DNA of 64,000 bases, taken from assembly GCA_018263005.1 (NCBI GenBank), contig JADFDH010000002.1, positions 186,001-250,000 on the forward strand. The letters run 5' to 3'. Positions 8,506-16,594 of the stretch are shown here, one piece after another. A program made the translations under genes and the position numbers. This DNA is from Methanobacterium sp. GTDB taxonomy: Archaea > Methanobacteriota > Methanobacteria > Methanobacteriales > Methanobacteriaceae. A model generated the notes under the pieces. The model had not been told where the DNA came from. It saw only the letters and a list, made by a program, of their open reading frames with translations, and made no database searches. Within the stretch, counting starts at the first letter, position 1. Each line of letters opens with the position of its first letter.

Positions 8506-8790
8506 ATGAAGGAAGCGTTCTATTCCAGGAAAATATCCAAAACAGAAGCCGAAAATGATTTCATATTTATTTTAAAAAATAAATTATCCTTATTTCCTCC
8601 CATAGGAGATGATTTTAAAATATCCTTTTCTGACGCCATTACAGAAGCCAGAATAGATTCATACCCCTGTACCTGCCGGGGTCCTGACTTACCCCATGAA
8701 CATTATTTCCTACATTGGAATGGATTAAAAACAGGCGATAAAGTGAAGATAACTAAAAAATCAGATAAATACATTTTAAAAATTGAATAA
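8506..8790 (+). CDS. Small conserved protein with Cys/His motif, function unknown
   Basis: 94-residue protein; I use the ATG at 8506, preceded by GGGGAT, rather than an upstream TTG. I do not recognise a named family. It is mixed alpha/beta with a central CTC...HEH arrangement (CTCRGPDLPHEHYFLHW), which could bind a metal ion, and a C-terminal beta segment (GDKVKITKKSDKYILKI) like those of small nucleic-acid-binding barrels. It sits between rsmA (28 bp) and the HemK-like gene (21 bp), so it likely belongs to the same transcript and to RNA or translation biology. Confidence 0.75.
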   Translation: MKEAFYSRKISKTEAENDFIFILKNKLSLFPPIGDDFKISFSDAITEARIDSYPCTCRGPDLPHEHYFLHWNGLKTGDKVKITKKSDKYILKIE

Positions 8791-8811
8791 AAATTTTGAG
8801 AGATTATTAAA

Positions 8812-9423
8812 ATGCTGGAATTTATGGACATAGAATATCAAACACACCCTCAAGTATATCAACCCGCAGAGGATACCTATCTTTTAGCTGAGAATTTAAA
8901 AGTTGAAAAACAGAGCCAAGTGCTGGAAATCGGGACCGGGACGGGAATTATAGCCATTATAGCAGCTAAGAATGCCCAAAGAGTAATAGCTACTGATATA
9001 AACCCCCATGCAATAGATTGCGCCGTTAAAAATATAATAATCAATAAGACCTTCAACGTGGAATTGAGAAAGGGAGACCTATTCGAACCAGTTGAAGGTG
9101 AAAAATTCGATCTGATCCTATTCAACACCCCTTATCTACCATCTTCTGATGATGAAACTATAAAAGACGAACTTGAAAAAGCTTGGAACGGTGGTGTTAA
9201 CGGTAGAGACGTAATAGACAGATTTATTAAGGATGTGAAGAACTATCTTAACCCCGGAGGAAAAATACAACTGTTGCAATCTTCACTGTCAGATTATGAA
9301 AAAACATTAGATATTTTAATAAAACAGGGTTTTAAAGCCTCCATAACTGCTGGTGAAAAATGCTTCTTTGAGGAAATAGTGGTAATAACTGCAATTGATG
9401 CAAACCAGGAACCGCAAAGTTAA
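8812..9423 (+). CDS. HemK/Mtq2-like protein methyltransferase
   Basis: SAM-dependent N5-glutamine methyltransferase family; the archaeal/eukaryotic branch (Mtq2) modifies the GGQ glutamine of release factor aRF1. VYQPAEDTYLL (15-25) is typical of the branch, the SAM motif is EIGTGTG (39-45), and the catalytic NPPY-type motif is NTPYLP (105-110), with Thr replacing the first Pro as is often allowed. 203 aa matches the short archaeal form without the N-terminal domain of bacterial PrmC. It follows the small Cys/His protein by 21 bp. Confidence 0.88.
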   Translation: MLEFMDIEYQTHPQVYQPAEDTYLLAENLKVEKQSQVLEIGTGTGIIAIIAAKNAQRVIATDINPHAIDCAVKNIIINKTFNVELRKGDLFEPVEGEKFDLILFNTPYLPSSDDETIKDELEKAWNGGVNGRDVIDRFIKDVKNYLNPGGKIQLLQSSLSDYEKTLDILIKQGFKASITAGEKCFFEEIVVITAIDANQEPQS

Positions 9424-9440
9424 ATTGTATCCTGAAAAAA

Positions 9441-9489
9441 TATCATTAACCAAGTAAAATAAATATTATAAAAATATTTCATTAACCAA
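9441..9489. repeat. Two direct repeats upstream of the PhoU-like gene
   Basis: TATCATTAACCAA (9441-9453) and TTTCATTAACCAA (9477-9489) are near-identical 13-mers whose starts are 36 bp apart, flanking an AT-rich TATA-like stretch (9459-9475). They lie in the gap before the PhoU/RCK_C gene and could be protein-binding sites. Confidence 0.45.
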
Positions 9490-9498
9490 CAACACAGG

Positions 9499-9518
9499 AT
9501 ATCATTAAAAAATGATAT
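9499..9518. repeat. Perfect 8-bp inverted repeat upstream of the PhoU-like gene
   Basis: ATATCATT (9499-9506) and AATGATAT (9511-9518) are exact reverse complements around AAAA. It lies 76 bp before the GTG start and shares the TATCATT core with the neighbouring direct repeats, so the same factor could recognise all three. Confidence 0.45.
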
Positions 9519-9593
9519 TAACAAATAAATCTGAAAAAAATATATTTTAACAGCTCCATAAGTAAAACAAGTTCTCATCGGAGGAAAAGAAGA

Positions 9594-10199
9594 GTGACCA
9601 AAAGCATTAAGGACATATTGATTGAAATGAAAAATATGTCAGAATTAATGGTTGACCTAGCATACTCAGCATTACTCTTCAACAGTAAAGACGCTGCTGA
9701 AGAAGTAATTAAATTAGAAAACAAAGTCAACAGACTTAATTACGATATAAAAAAGGAATCTTTACTGGCTGCAAGATCCGTCGAAGACGCTGAGAAATTA
9801 ACCGCTCTTCTTGAAGTTGGTGAGGCCACAGAAACGATAGCCGACTCTGCAAAAGATATTGCTGACCTGGTTTTGAAAGGTATGAAACCACACCCCATAT
9901 TCAAAATGGTTATTGAAGAATCAGATGAAATGATTAAAAGAGTTAGGATCAAAGAAGGTTCCGAATTATCAGATAAATCTTTAGAAGAACTTTTATTAGC
10001 AACAAGAACCGGAATGACCGTTATCGCCATTCGCCGAAATGAGTCATGGATTTATGGACCTGACAAAAATACTGTGCTTGCTGCCCATGACACCTTAATA
10101 ACCAAGGGTAATGAAGCAGGTGGTATTCTCCTTGAAAAGCTTGCTAACAATGATATAACCCTTGAAGACCTGGAATATGATGAGATTACTGAAGATTAA
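9594..10199 (+). CDS. PhoU-domain protein with C-terminal TrkA-C (RCK_C) domain
   Basis: 201-aa cytoplasmic protein. The first ~110 residues are helical and PhoU-like (KNMSELMVDLAYSALLF, then ...EVGEATETIADSAKDIADLVLKG). Residues ~115-190 form a TrkA-C/RCK_C ligand-binding domain (EGSELSDKSLEELLLATRTGM ... ILLEKLANN). Such proteins are thought to regulate K+ or other ion transport, often next to channel or transporter genes; here the neighbouring Lrp regulator and MgtE transporter fit that idea. Start is the GTG at 9594, preceded by a strong CGGAGG. The transport partner is inferred only. Confidence 0.85.
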   Translation: MTKSIKDILIEMKNMSELMVDLAYSALLFNSKDAAEEVIKLENKVNRLNYDIKKESLLAARSVEDAEKLTALLEVGEATETIADSAKDIADLVLKGMKPHPIFKMVIEESDEMIKRVRIKEGSELSDKSLEELLLATRTGMTVIAIRRNESWIYGPDKNTVLAAHDTLITKGNEAGGILLEKLANNDITLEDLEYDEITED

Positions 10200-10334
10200 T
10201 TCTTAATCCTTTTTTCTATTAATTTTTAAGTCAACAAAACATTTTATTTGCTTTTTTTATTTTACCAAATATTTTTAAAAAATCCAGAATAATACTCATT
10301 TTTTTATGAATAATTAGTAAATTTCCCAAACCTT

Positions 10335-10373
10335 TATAAATGAATTGGTATTATCTAAATTTATATAAATGAA
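10335..10373 (+). promoter_or_regulatory. Lrp gene promoter with two 10-bp direct repeats
   Basis: TATAAATGAA occurs exactly twice, at 10335-10344 and 10364-10373, starts 29 bp apart (close to three helical turns). Each copy resembles a TATA box; the first would give a start site near 10362. The repeats are placed where an autoregulating Lrp/AsnC protein could bind. Confidence 0.45.
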
Positions 10374-10392
10374 ATATTAGGTGTAGGGGAAA

Positions 10393-10836
10393 ATGGACCA
10401 ATTAGATCTGGCTATACTAAATTCGATGATGAAAAATTCCCGGATTACCATATCACAGATATCAAAAGAAATCGACGTACCTGACGCTACCATTTCCAAC
10501 CGGATAAAGAAGTTGGAAAATAATGTTATCAGAGCTTATACTATGATCCTTGACTGGCAAAAAGTCGGTCTGGATATTACAGCGATGATAATTATTCAGA
10601 CAGAATCCGAAAAACATGAATTTGTTAAGGAAGAATTATCAAGACTTATAGAAGTTTCAGAAGTCTACAGTATTTCAGGAGAATATGATATACTGATTAA
10701 AATATGGGGACAGAGCATAGGGAAGCTAAATGAATTAATCGATGATAAAATCCGTTCCATTGACGGAGTTGAAGACCTAACTGAAATGATCGTTATGGAA
10801 CGTGTTAAAGAAGATAGCCCATCTTTAATTACTTAA
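10393..10836 (+). CDS. Lrp/AsnC family transcriptional regulator
   Basis: 147-aa regulator with an N-terminal winged helix-turn-helix (LDLAILNSMMKNSRITISQISKEIDVPDATISNRIKKLE split over residues 3-42) and a C-terminal RAM/AsnC ligand-binding domain (~60-140, with GEYDILIKIWG). These proteins form dimers and octamers that sense amino acids or other metabolites. The usual GVI turn after the HTH is NVI here. GTAGGGG precedes the ATG. Regulated genes are unknown; its own promoter contains direct repeats. Confidence 0.93.
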   Translation: MDQLDLAILNSMMKNSRITISQISKEIDVPDATISNRIKKLENNVIRAYTMILDWQKVGLDITAMIIIQTESEKHEFVKEELSRLIEVSEVYSISGEYDILIKIWGQSIGKLNELIDDKIRSIDGVEDLTEMIVMERVKEDSPSLIT

Positions 10837-10976
10837 TTGGATGAAAATATTCATGAATAAACTCTCTCTGAGAATAACGTTTGTAATAAAATAAAAAACA
10901 CCAAAAAGTTTTGATTCAAAGGTTATTTCAACCTATCAATTTAAATTAGTTGACTTTATGAATCTAGGGTGGTTGC

Positions 10977-12329
10977 GTGAAATGGACGGAGAAAATACTG
11001 AAGAAGACCGGAGATTGCATACAAAGTGTGTTGAATTTACTGGTCAGGATAGTAATCTTACTATCAAAAAGAACCCTCCTAGCCTTTTCACTGCCCATAA
11101 TTATAACCAGTAAATTTAATCGTTTTCTCAAAGATGTGAGAAGAGTTTTAGGTGAAACATTCACCGCTCTTTTTATCTGTGCCATAGGAGATTTGATAGC
11201 AGGATTAGTCCTTAGTAGCATGACTAACCAGCTGGAAATTTTACCAGGATTGCTAGTTCTTATTCCGGGGGCTATTGGAATGAGAGGAAACATATTCGGA
11301 GCTTTAGGATCGCGTTTAGGCTCTAACCTCCATATAGGTACCCTTACACCCGAATTAAAAAAATCTGAATTATTAAATCAAAACATCATCTCCGCAATTA
11401 TTCTAACCATTATCATGTCAATTTTTCTGGCATTCATGGCCAAAGGCTTTTGCATGTTTTTAGGATACGAAAGCATAAGCATAGCAGATTTTACCGTTAT
11501 ATCAGTCCTAGGAGGAATATTCTCCGGGGCTTTACTATTACCTGCTGCAATATTCATTTCAATAAAAAGTTATGAAAATGGATGGGACCCGGATAACGTG
11601 ACAACGCCCTTAATTGCAGCATCTGGTGATCTTATAACCCTTCCCTCGCTACTTTTAGCTGTTCAGCTTCTTATTTGGATGAGAAATGGATTCTGGGAAA
11701 TAATATTATGTGTAATCTTTATTATCATTGGTCTGATAGGTTTTATCATAGGATTGAAAGGAGGAATACATCTAAAAAAGATAATTAAACAAAGTACACC
11801 TACTCTATTTCTATCTTCAATCTTTGGAACAACCGCCGGGACCGTTTTGAACACCAGTTTCTCCATAATTCTTAGCAATCCCAGTATTTTAGCCTTAGTC
11901 CCCTTATTTTCAGGAGAAAGCGGAGATCTGGTCAGTATCCTTGGGGCAAGATTGTCTTCCCGTTTACATATTGGAACCATAGAATCTTCTCTTAAACCCG
12001 CTAAAGAGGCCCTTAGTAATTTTGGGATTATCATTATTCTTGCAATTTTAATCTACCCCCTTATAGGCCTTTTAGCACATTCTGTGACATTATTGTTAGG
12101 TATTCCCTCAGTGGGAGTAGAAAACATGGTATTAATCAGTTCATTAGCCGGATTTGTTCTGACACCATTTTTACTTATAATTGCATACTATATCAGTATC
12201 ATTTCTTACCGTAGAGGCCTAGATCCCGATAGCACGGTTATACCTTTAACCACCAGCTTAACCGATCCCATAGCAAACACCAGTTTGGTAATTATGGTGC
12301 TTTTAATTCTGGGCGGTGTTGCATTATAA
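10977..12329 (+). CDS. mgtE: MgtE-type magnesium/divalent cation transporter, two transmembrane modules
   Basis: 450-aa membrane protein made of two MgtE transmembrane modules in tandem (roughly 40-230 and 235-450). The duplication is visible: GSRLGSNLHIGTL in the first copy and GARLSSRLHIGTI in the second, and WDPDNVTTPLIAASGDL versus LDPDSTVIPLTTSLTDP. Each module would have about five helices and the conserved acidic pore residues. The bacterial cytosolic N domain and CBS pair that gate MgtE are missing, as in the archaeal subgroup. Start is the GTG at 10977 after GGGTGG. It ends 6 bp inside the convergent pilin-like gene. Confidence 0.88.
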   Translation: MKWTEKILKKTGDCIQSVLNLLVRIVILLSKRTLLAFSLPIIITSKFNRFLKDVRRVLGETFTALFICAIGDLIAGLVLSSMTNQLEILPGLLVLIPGAIGMRGNIFGALGSRLGSNLHIGTLTPELKKSELLNQNIISAIILTIIMSIFLAFMAKGFCMFLGYESISIADFTVISVLGGIFSGALLLPAAIFISIKSYENGWDPDNVTTPLIAASGDLITLPSLLLAVQLLIWMRNGFWEIILCVIFIIIGLIGFIIGLKGGIHLKKIIKQSTPTLFLSSIFGTTAGTVLNTSFSIILSNPSILALVPLFSGESGDLVSILGARLSSRLHIGTIESSLKPAKEALSNFGIIIILAILIYPLIGLLAHSVTLLLGIPSVGVENMVLISSLAGFVLTPFLLIIAYYISIISYRRGLDPDSTVIPLTTSLTDPIANTSLVIMVLLILGGVAL

Positions 12330-13334
12330 CCATACCTTCATGACAAAAAAACAGGGTTGCGGGTTTAAATATTCAATTCTAACCTTTTCTGATGGTGTTC
12401 CTTTAGGAACTCCTATAATATAGGTTTTAAACGTATTTACATTGTTTGCAGTAGAAAAAACATGTACCCATATTATGGTTTCCTGATCCCCACCTATTAT
12501 TTCTTGTATTTTATCGTTAATCAATTGAGGACTCGGATCAAAATTTTCTAAATCTTCATTTAAATGATCCGGACGGTCCATCTCCCATTTAGCTGAATTA
12601 TCAAGTAATACAGTAGGTTCAGTCAATATATAGAAATCTGTCGTATTAAGATCATTTTGATTTATTTTAAAATATCTACAACTCCATCCGGGGGTATCAG
12701 TATTGTAATCAGGCTTATCATGTTTGGTAATATTATTTAAATTATAATGTGGGCATAATTCACTTGTATTTTCACTATTATTCCAATTATGATTGTATAT
12801 GATGGTTAAAATTTTATAATCTGCAAATCTGACCAGTACAGTTCTGTTAACCACCGCAATATCTGATTTTGATTGAATTGGAGTTTCGTTATTAACTTCA
12901 ATTGGATTTAAATTGGAATGAGTAGGGTATATGATTAAGGAGGAATGCCCTTCCTTTGGTAGAATATTTCTTATCAGTGAGTTGTAGTTATCTTTTAATT
13001 GTGAGATCTTTTTAATACTCAAAGTATTAGTGGAATTCTTACTGCCATTATTATCTTCGGCTAATCCGGGTGTTACAAACATTGTATTATTACTATCCTC
13101 CCAATTAGAAGATCCAGGGGTATTTATCAAAATATCAGCAGAATCAACAGCTATTCTATCCAGTGATTTGCCAGCAGAGTAATCTGTGATCTTAAAATTC
13201 ACAATATCCAGTGCATTGGCCGACATGCCAATGGTGATGGTGACCAAGATTAGGGCCATCATGACATCTATAGAGAAGACCAATCCCATTTTATCCATAA
13301 AAAATTTTTTAATAGTTTTCAAATCTTTAAACAT
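12324..13334 (-). CDS. Pilin-like membrane-anchored extracellular protein, unknown function
   Basis: 336-aa protein with a short basic N-terminus (FKDLKTIKKFFMDK) followed by GLVFSIDVMMALILVTITI (~17-35), the layout of archaeal class III/pilin-like signals (charged leader, Gly, then a hydrophobic helix), though not a perfect match to the QxSxE consensus. The rest is Asn/Thr/Asp-rich with many N-glycosylation sequons (NNT, NNS, NST) and few Cys, consistent with an extracellular fold. It is 27 bp downstream of another protein of the same style on the same strand. I do not recognise a family; a surface pilus or cell-wall role is inferred. Its 3' end overlaps mgtE by 6 bp. Confidence 0.7.
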   Translation of the reverse strand: MFKDLKTIKKFFMDKMGLVFSIDVMMALILVTITIGMSANALDIVNFKITDYSAGKSLDRIAVDSADILINTPGSSNWEDSNNTMFVTPGLAEDNNGSKNSTNTLSIKKISQLKDNYNSLIRNILPKEGHSSLIIYPTHSNLNPIEVNNETPIQSKSDIAVVNRTVLVRFADYKILTIIYNHNWNNSENTSELCPHYNLNNITKHDKPDYNTDTPGWSCRYFKINQNDLNTTDFYILTEPTVLLDNSAKWEMDRPDHLNEDLENFDPSPQLINDKIQEIIGGDQETIIWVHVFSTANNVNTFKTYIIGVPKGTPSEKVRIEYLNPQPCFFVMKVWL

Positions 13335-13361
13335 TTGAAACTCTTCATAATAAGGTTTTTT

Positions 13362-14387
13362 TTATAAAAGGGGTAATCCATATTTCATTCTATGAGCGTT
13401 GTCTAAAAAAATTATTAAATAATTCACACCATCGTTACAGTAAGTAAATATATCCCCCTGATAAGTTCCTGTTCCAGGTGGAGTATCATTAAATATTACA
13501 TGGTCAATAGAACTGGGAGCACGCTTAAAAGATGAATTTAAGCTTATATTTGTGCTATTATTGTTAGTGAACACTGGTGGATTTGATGGAAGGATAAAAG
13601 TCTCCATACCATAATGTGGACAGGTACCTTTTCCTTCCATCCTGCAGAGAAAACAGGACCCATCACTACTCTCATGGAAGTAACCGTTCTCTAAACAATT
13701 TTTTAGAGTATTATATCCGAAATTACCGTGTATTACATAGGGATCGTATGGACATTTTTTAATAATATAGGATGTTGTGGCATTTTCATATGCATACGCA
13801 TTTTCTATACCACGGTCATCCAAGTATTCTGCAAGACTGGTGTTGAAATGTATTTTATTATTGGAAACATATGCTCCCCCATAATTTTTGCATTTAATAA
13901 AGGGTAAAGGGTTGGGCATTGGATATTGTGGATCTGTTAGAGAAACATCCTGACTTAAATTCTCCTGGTGAAACACATTATCCTTTCCTACGTAAATAGT
14001 GGAATTAATTTCCACTGAGAAGGGATCTTCTGAATTATCTACCGATGTTATATTGCATTCTACTTCTAAACCACTAATTTTTCTATAATTAGATGATATC
14101 TGATCCATTTTATTCTGTAAATTATCCTTAACTGTTTTTCTACTATTTGATAGTGGAATTCCTGTTTTTACTATGTTTTCGGCTTCTTGTTTCAGTAACT
14201 CTTTTCCGGCCGTTGGAATATTCGATTCCAGGTCCTTTGAGGTTTTTAACACTTTATCTGAATGCAGAAGCTGAGAATTTTCATCATTTCCTGCTTTACT
14301 CATATCTAAAAAAACCATGAAAAGGAGAATAGTCGGTAAGATCAGTAATAAAGACATTCCACTCATTACGTATCCTTGGCTATCCAT
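13362..14387 (-). CDS. Pilin-like membrane-anchored Cys-rich extracellular protein, unknown function
   Basis: 341 aa. The N-terminus MDSQGYVMSGMSLLLILPTI resembles archaeal pilin-type signals (Asp-Ser-Gln-Gly followed by a hydrophobic helix, residues ~9-28). A helical, Lys/Glu-rich segment (~30-105) could form the pilin-like stalk; the C-terminal part is Asn-rich with sequons and a Cys cluster (~225-270: NCLENG, CFLC, GTCPHYG) that could be disulfide-bonded or bind metal. First gene of a two-gene minus-strand unit, divergent from the DUF35 gene. Function unknown; surface-structure role inferred from the N-terminus. Confidence 0.7.
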   Translation of the reverse strand: MDSQGYVMSGMSLLLILPTILLFMVFLDMSKAGNDENSQLLHSDKVLKTSKDLESNIPTAGKELLKQEAENIVKTGIPLSNSRKTVKDNLQNKMDQISSNYRKISGLEVECNITSVDNSEDPFSVEINSTIYVGKDNVFHQENLSQDVSLTDPQYPMPNPLPFIKCKNYGGAYVSNNKIHFNTSLAEYLDDRGIENAYAYENATTSYIIKKCPYDPYVIHGNFGYNTLKNCLENGYFHESSDGSCFLCRMEGKGTCPHYGMETFILPSNPPVFTNNNSTNISLNSSFKRAPSSIDHVIFNDTPPGTGTYQGDIFTYCNDGVNYLIIFLDNAHRMKYGLPLL

Positions 14388-14677
14388 ATAATCAACAACT
14401 ATTTTAGTATTATTAATCTTGTGAATGATAATAAATAATACTTTATACTATATAAATATTATTTATTTTGAAATATGATAAAAATGATTTTATATGATAA
14501 ATAAAAATATTAAAGAAATTAACCATAAAAAAATGAAAATGAAGAAAAATTATCGAAACAATAAAAAAAAATAGTAGATAAAAATTAACCTTAGAAAATA
14601 AGATATAAGTCTTCATTTTTTAATTTTGAATAAATAGTAAGTTTATTAGAAAATTTTTAAATAATGGAGGTATTATT

Positions 14678-15076
14678 TTGAAAGATATCGTAAGAGGATG
14701 GCGACATATCCCACAACGATACAATCTTATCGGATCTAAATGCACACATTGTGGAGAGGTTTATTTCCCTAAAAGAGTGGCTTGCCCCGAATGCAGGAGA
14801 AAAGGTAACTTAGAGGATATTAAATTTAGCGGAAAAGGAAAAATCCACACATACTCTACAATACACGCTCCTGCAGAGGAATTCAAAGTACTTTCACCAT
14901 ATATTGTAGCCATTATAGAATTGGAAGAAGGTGCTAAGATTACCAGTCAGATAGTGGACTGTGGAGAAGATGATGTTAACATAGGTGATGAAGTGGAACT
15001 TGTTTTCCGGAAGATAAAAACAGAAGGTGAAGAAGGAGTGATCTCATATGGATATAAATTCAAACTCAAAAAATAA
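14678..15076 (+). CDS. DUF35 OB-fold protein with zinc ribbon
   Basis: 132-aa acyl-CoA-associated DUF35 protein: rubredoxin-like zinc ribbon with C22, C25, C36 and C39 (KCTHC ... ACPEC) followed by an OB-fold (~50-130, GKGKIHTYSTIH...). In archaea, such proteins bridge acetoacetyl-CoA thiolase and HMG-CoA synthase and channel acetoacetyl-CoA into the mevalonate pathway. Those partners are not adjacent in this window, so this may be a second copy or a differently used paralogue. Start is TTG at 14678, supported by GGAGG at 14666-14670. cfbA begins inside its 3' end. Confidence 0.88.
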   Translation: MKDIVRGWRHIPQRYNLIGSKCTHCGEVYFPKRVACPECRRKGNLEDIKFSGKGKIHTYSTIHAPAEEFKVLSPYIVAIIELEEGAKITSQIVDCGEDDVNIGDEVELVFRKIKTEGEEGVISYGYKFKLKK

Positions 15077-15509
15077 TACAGGTGTACTTTTAATAAGTCA
15101 TGGAAGTAGGTTACCTTACGGTGAAGATGTAATAAACAAATTAGCCGAGATTTACAGGGAGAAAACCGATTATCCAGTTATAGTAAGTTATATGAATATG
15201 TCTAAACCCACTATACCTACGGCCATAAATCAACTGGCCGAAATAGGAGTTAAGAAGATAATAGCTATCCCCGTATTCCTAGCACACGGAGTACATACCA
15301 CCCAGGACATACCACATATCCTGGGGATTGATAATGGACAAGAAATGAAAGAACAAGGAAATGAACACGGGCACGGGCACGGGCACAGCCACCATGAAGA
15401 AGAAACTGAAGAAATCCGTTTTGAAGGTGAAATAATCTACACAGAACCATTAGGTGCGGATAGAAGAATAGCAGATATAATTGAAGATAGGGTTAATGAT
15501 GCCCTCTGA
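15048..15509 (+). CDS. cfbA: Sirohydrochlorin nickelochelatase (CbiX-S type)
   Basis: Small CbiX-type chelatase that inserts Ni(II) into sirohydrochlorin, the first committed step of coenzyme F430 synthesis for methyl-CoM reductase; it can also insert cobalt. SHGSR (17-21) carries the catalytic H18, and H80 is in FLAHGVHT. 153 aa is typical of the homodimeric short form. Residues 107-116 are a His-rich loop (HGHGHGHSHH), probably metal-storing or delivering, as seen in some CbiX proteins. The ATG at 15048 overlaps the DUF35 gene by 29 bp and follows GGAGTG; thiL overlaps its end. Confidence 0.93.
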   Translation: MDINSNSKNNTGVLLISHGSRLPYGEDVINKLAEIYREKTDYPVIVSYMNMSKPTIPTAINQLAEIGVKKIIAIPVFLAHGVHTTQDIPHILGIDNGQEMKEQGNEHGHGHGHSHHEEETEEIRFEGEIIYTEPLGADRRIADIIEDRVNDAL

Positions 15510-16539
15510 AAAATACACAATTTCTGATCTTGGAGAAAAAAAACTAATAAAAAGGCTTCTTTTAAGAAGCCAGAATATCCCTTTTCAATCCTCTTTTTTT
15601 GATGATCTATCTTTAAAAAGTCTAAGTGATGATGCTGCACTCATTGATTTAAAAGACAAATATCTGGTAGCAACATCAGATTTGCTAAATAGATCAAAGC
15701 ATTTTCCTCATAATATGAACTACGTACAGATCGGTGCTAAAGTTGTTACCGTTAATGTGAGTGATCTGGCAGCTATGGGTGCTGAAACCATAGGAATAAT
15801 TATAGATATGGGATTACCCCCAGATATGAAAGTTTCTGATTTTGATGAAATGGTAGATGGAATTCTACAAGCATGTGAAAAATATCAAATGTACCTTATT
15901 GGGGGAGATACCAATGAATCAGAAGAACTAACTCTTTGCGGAACTTGTTTAGGCATTATAGAAAAAGATAAAGTACTTTTGAAAAGCGGAGCCCAATATA
16001 AAGATATAGTCGCTGTTACCGGGCCTTTAGGCTTAGCTGCTGCTGGTTTTATGGCTCTTAACATTGATGAGAATAAACTGAAAAACCTGGATCCTGCTGT
16101 AATTGATAAAGTATTTAAACATATCCTAGAACCGGAAGCTCAGTTAGTGAAGGGAGTATTACTGGCCAAAACAGGATATATAACCTCTGCTACAGATATA
16201 ACTGATGGTCTATTAAGTGAAATTGGGGAAATAATGGATTCCAGTGACTTTAGTTTAGGAATGACCATATACGAAGATTTAATACCTATACCCTCCGAAG
16301 TAAAATTTATTTCATATATAATGGATGAAGATCCGCTGAATATGGCTTTATCCTTTGGTGAAGATTTCCAGCTCCTGGTAACAATTAATCCCGATAAATT
16401 TGAACAAATAAAAGATGATATTGGGGTTTTTCAAATTGGTTTTGTTAACTCGTCTGGAGATATTCGTATGATAGATAAGGAAGGTGACATAAATATATTA
16501 CAACCAGAGGGTTATGAACACTTTAAAAAAATCACCTGA
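15496..16539 (+). CDS. thiL: Thiamine-monophosphate kinase
   Basis: Phosphorylates thiamine monophosphate to thiamine pyrophosphate with ATP. It belongs to the PurM/AIR-synthase fold: the N-terminal half has DDAALIDLKDKYLVATSD and the metal site region VNVSDLAAMGA, followed by GGDTNES, and the C-terminal half has TDITDGLLSEI. Translation probably starts at one of two adjacent ATGs (15496 or 15499) after TAGGGT, giving 346-347 aa; a TTG at 15481 is less likely. It overlaps the cfbA stop, so the three plus-strand genes are one operon. Confidence 0.93.
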   Translation: MMPSEKYTISDLGEKKLIKRLLLRSQNIPFQSSFFDDLSLKSLSDDAALIDLKDKYLVATSDLLNRSKHFPHNMNYVQIGAKVVTVNVSDLAAMGAETIGIIIDMGLPPDMKVSDFDEMVDGILQACEKYQMYLIGGDTNESEELTLCGTCLGIIEKDKVLLKSGAQYKDIVAVTGPLGLAAAGFMALNIDENKLKNLDPAVIDKVFKHILEPEAQLVKGVLLAKTGYITSATDITDGLLSEIGEIMDSSDFSLGMTIYEDLIPIPSEVKFISYIMDEDPLNMALSFGEDFQLLVTINPDKFEQIKDDIGVFQIGFVNSSGDIRMIDKEGDINILQPEGYEHFKKIT

Positions 16540-16594
16540 TATTATATTTTTTATTGACTTAGATTAGTTCCTTCAGAACTAATAATGGTGGAAA

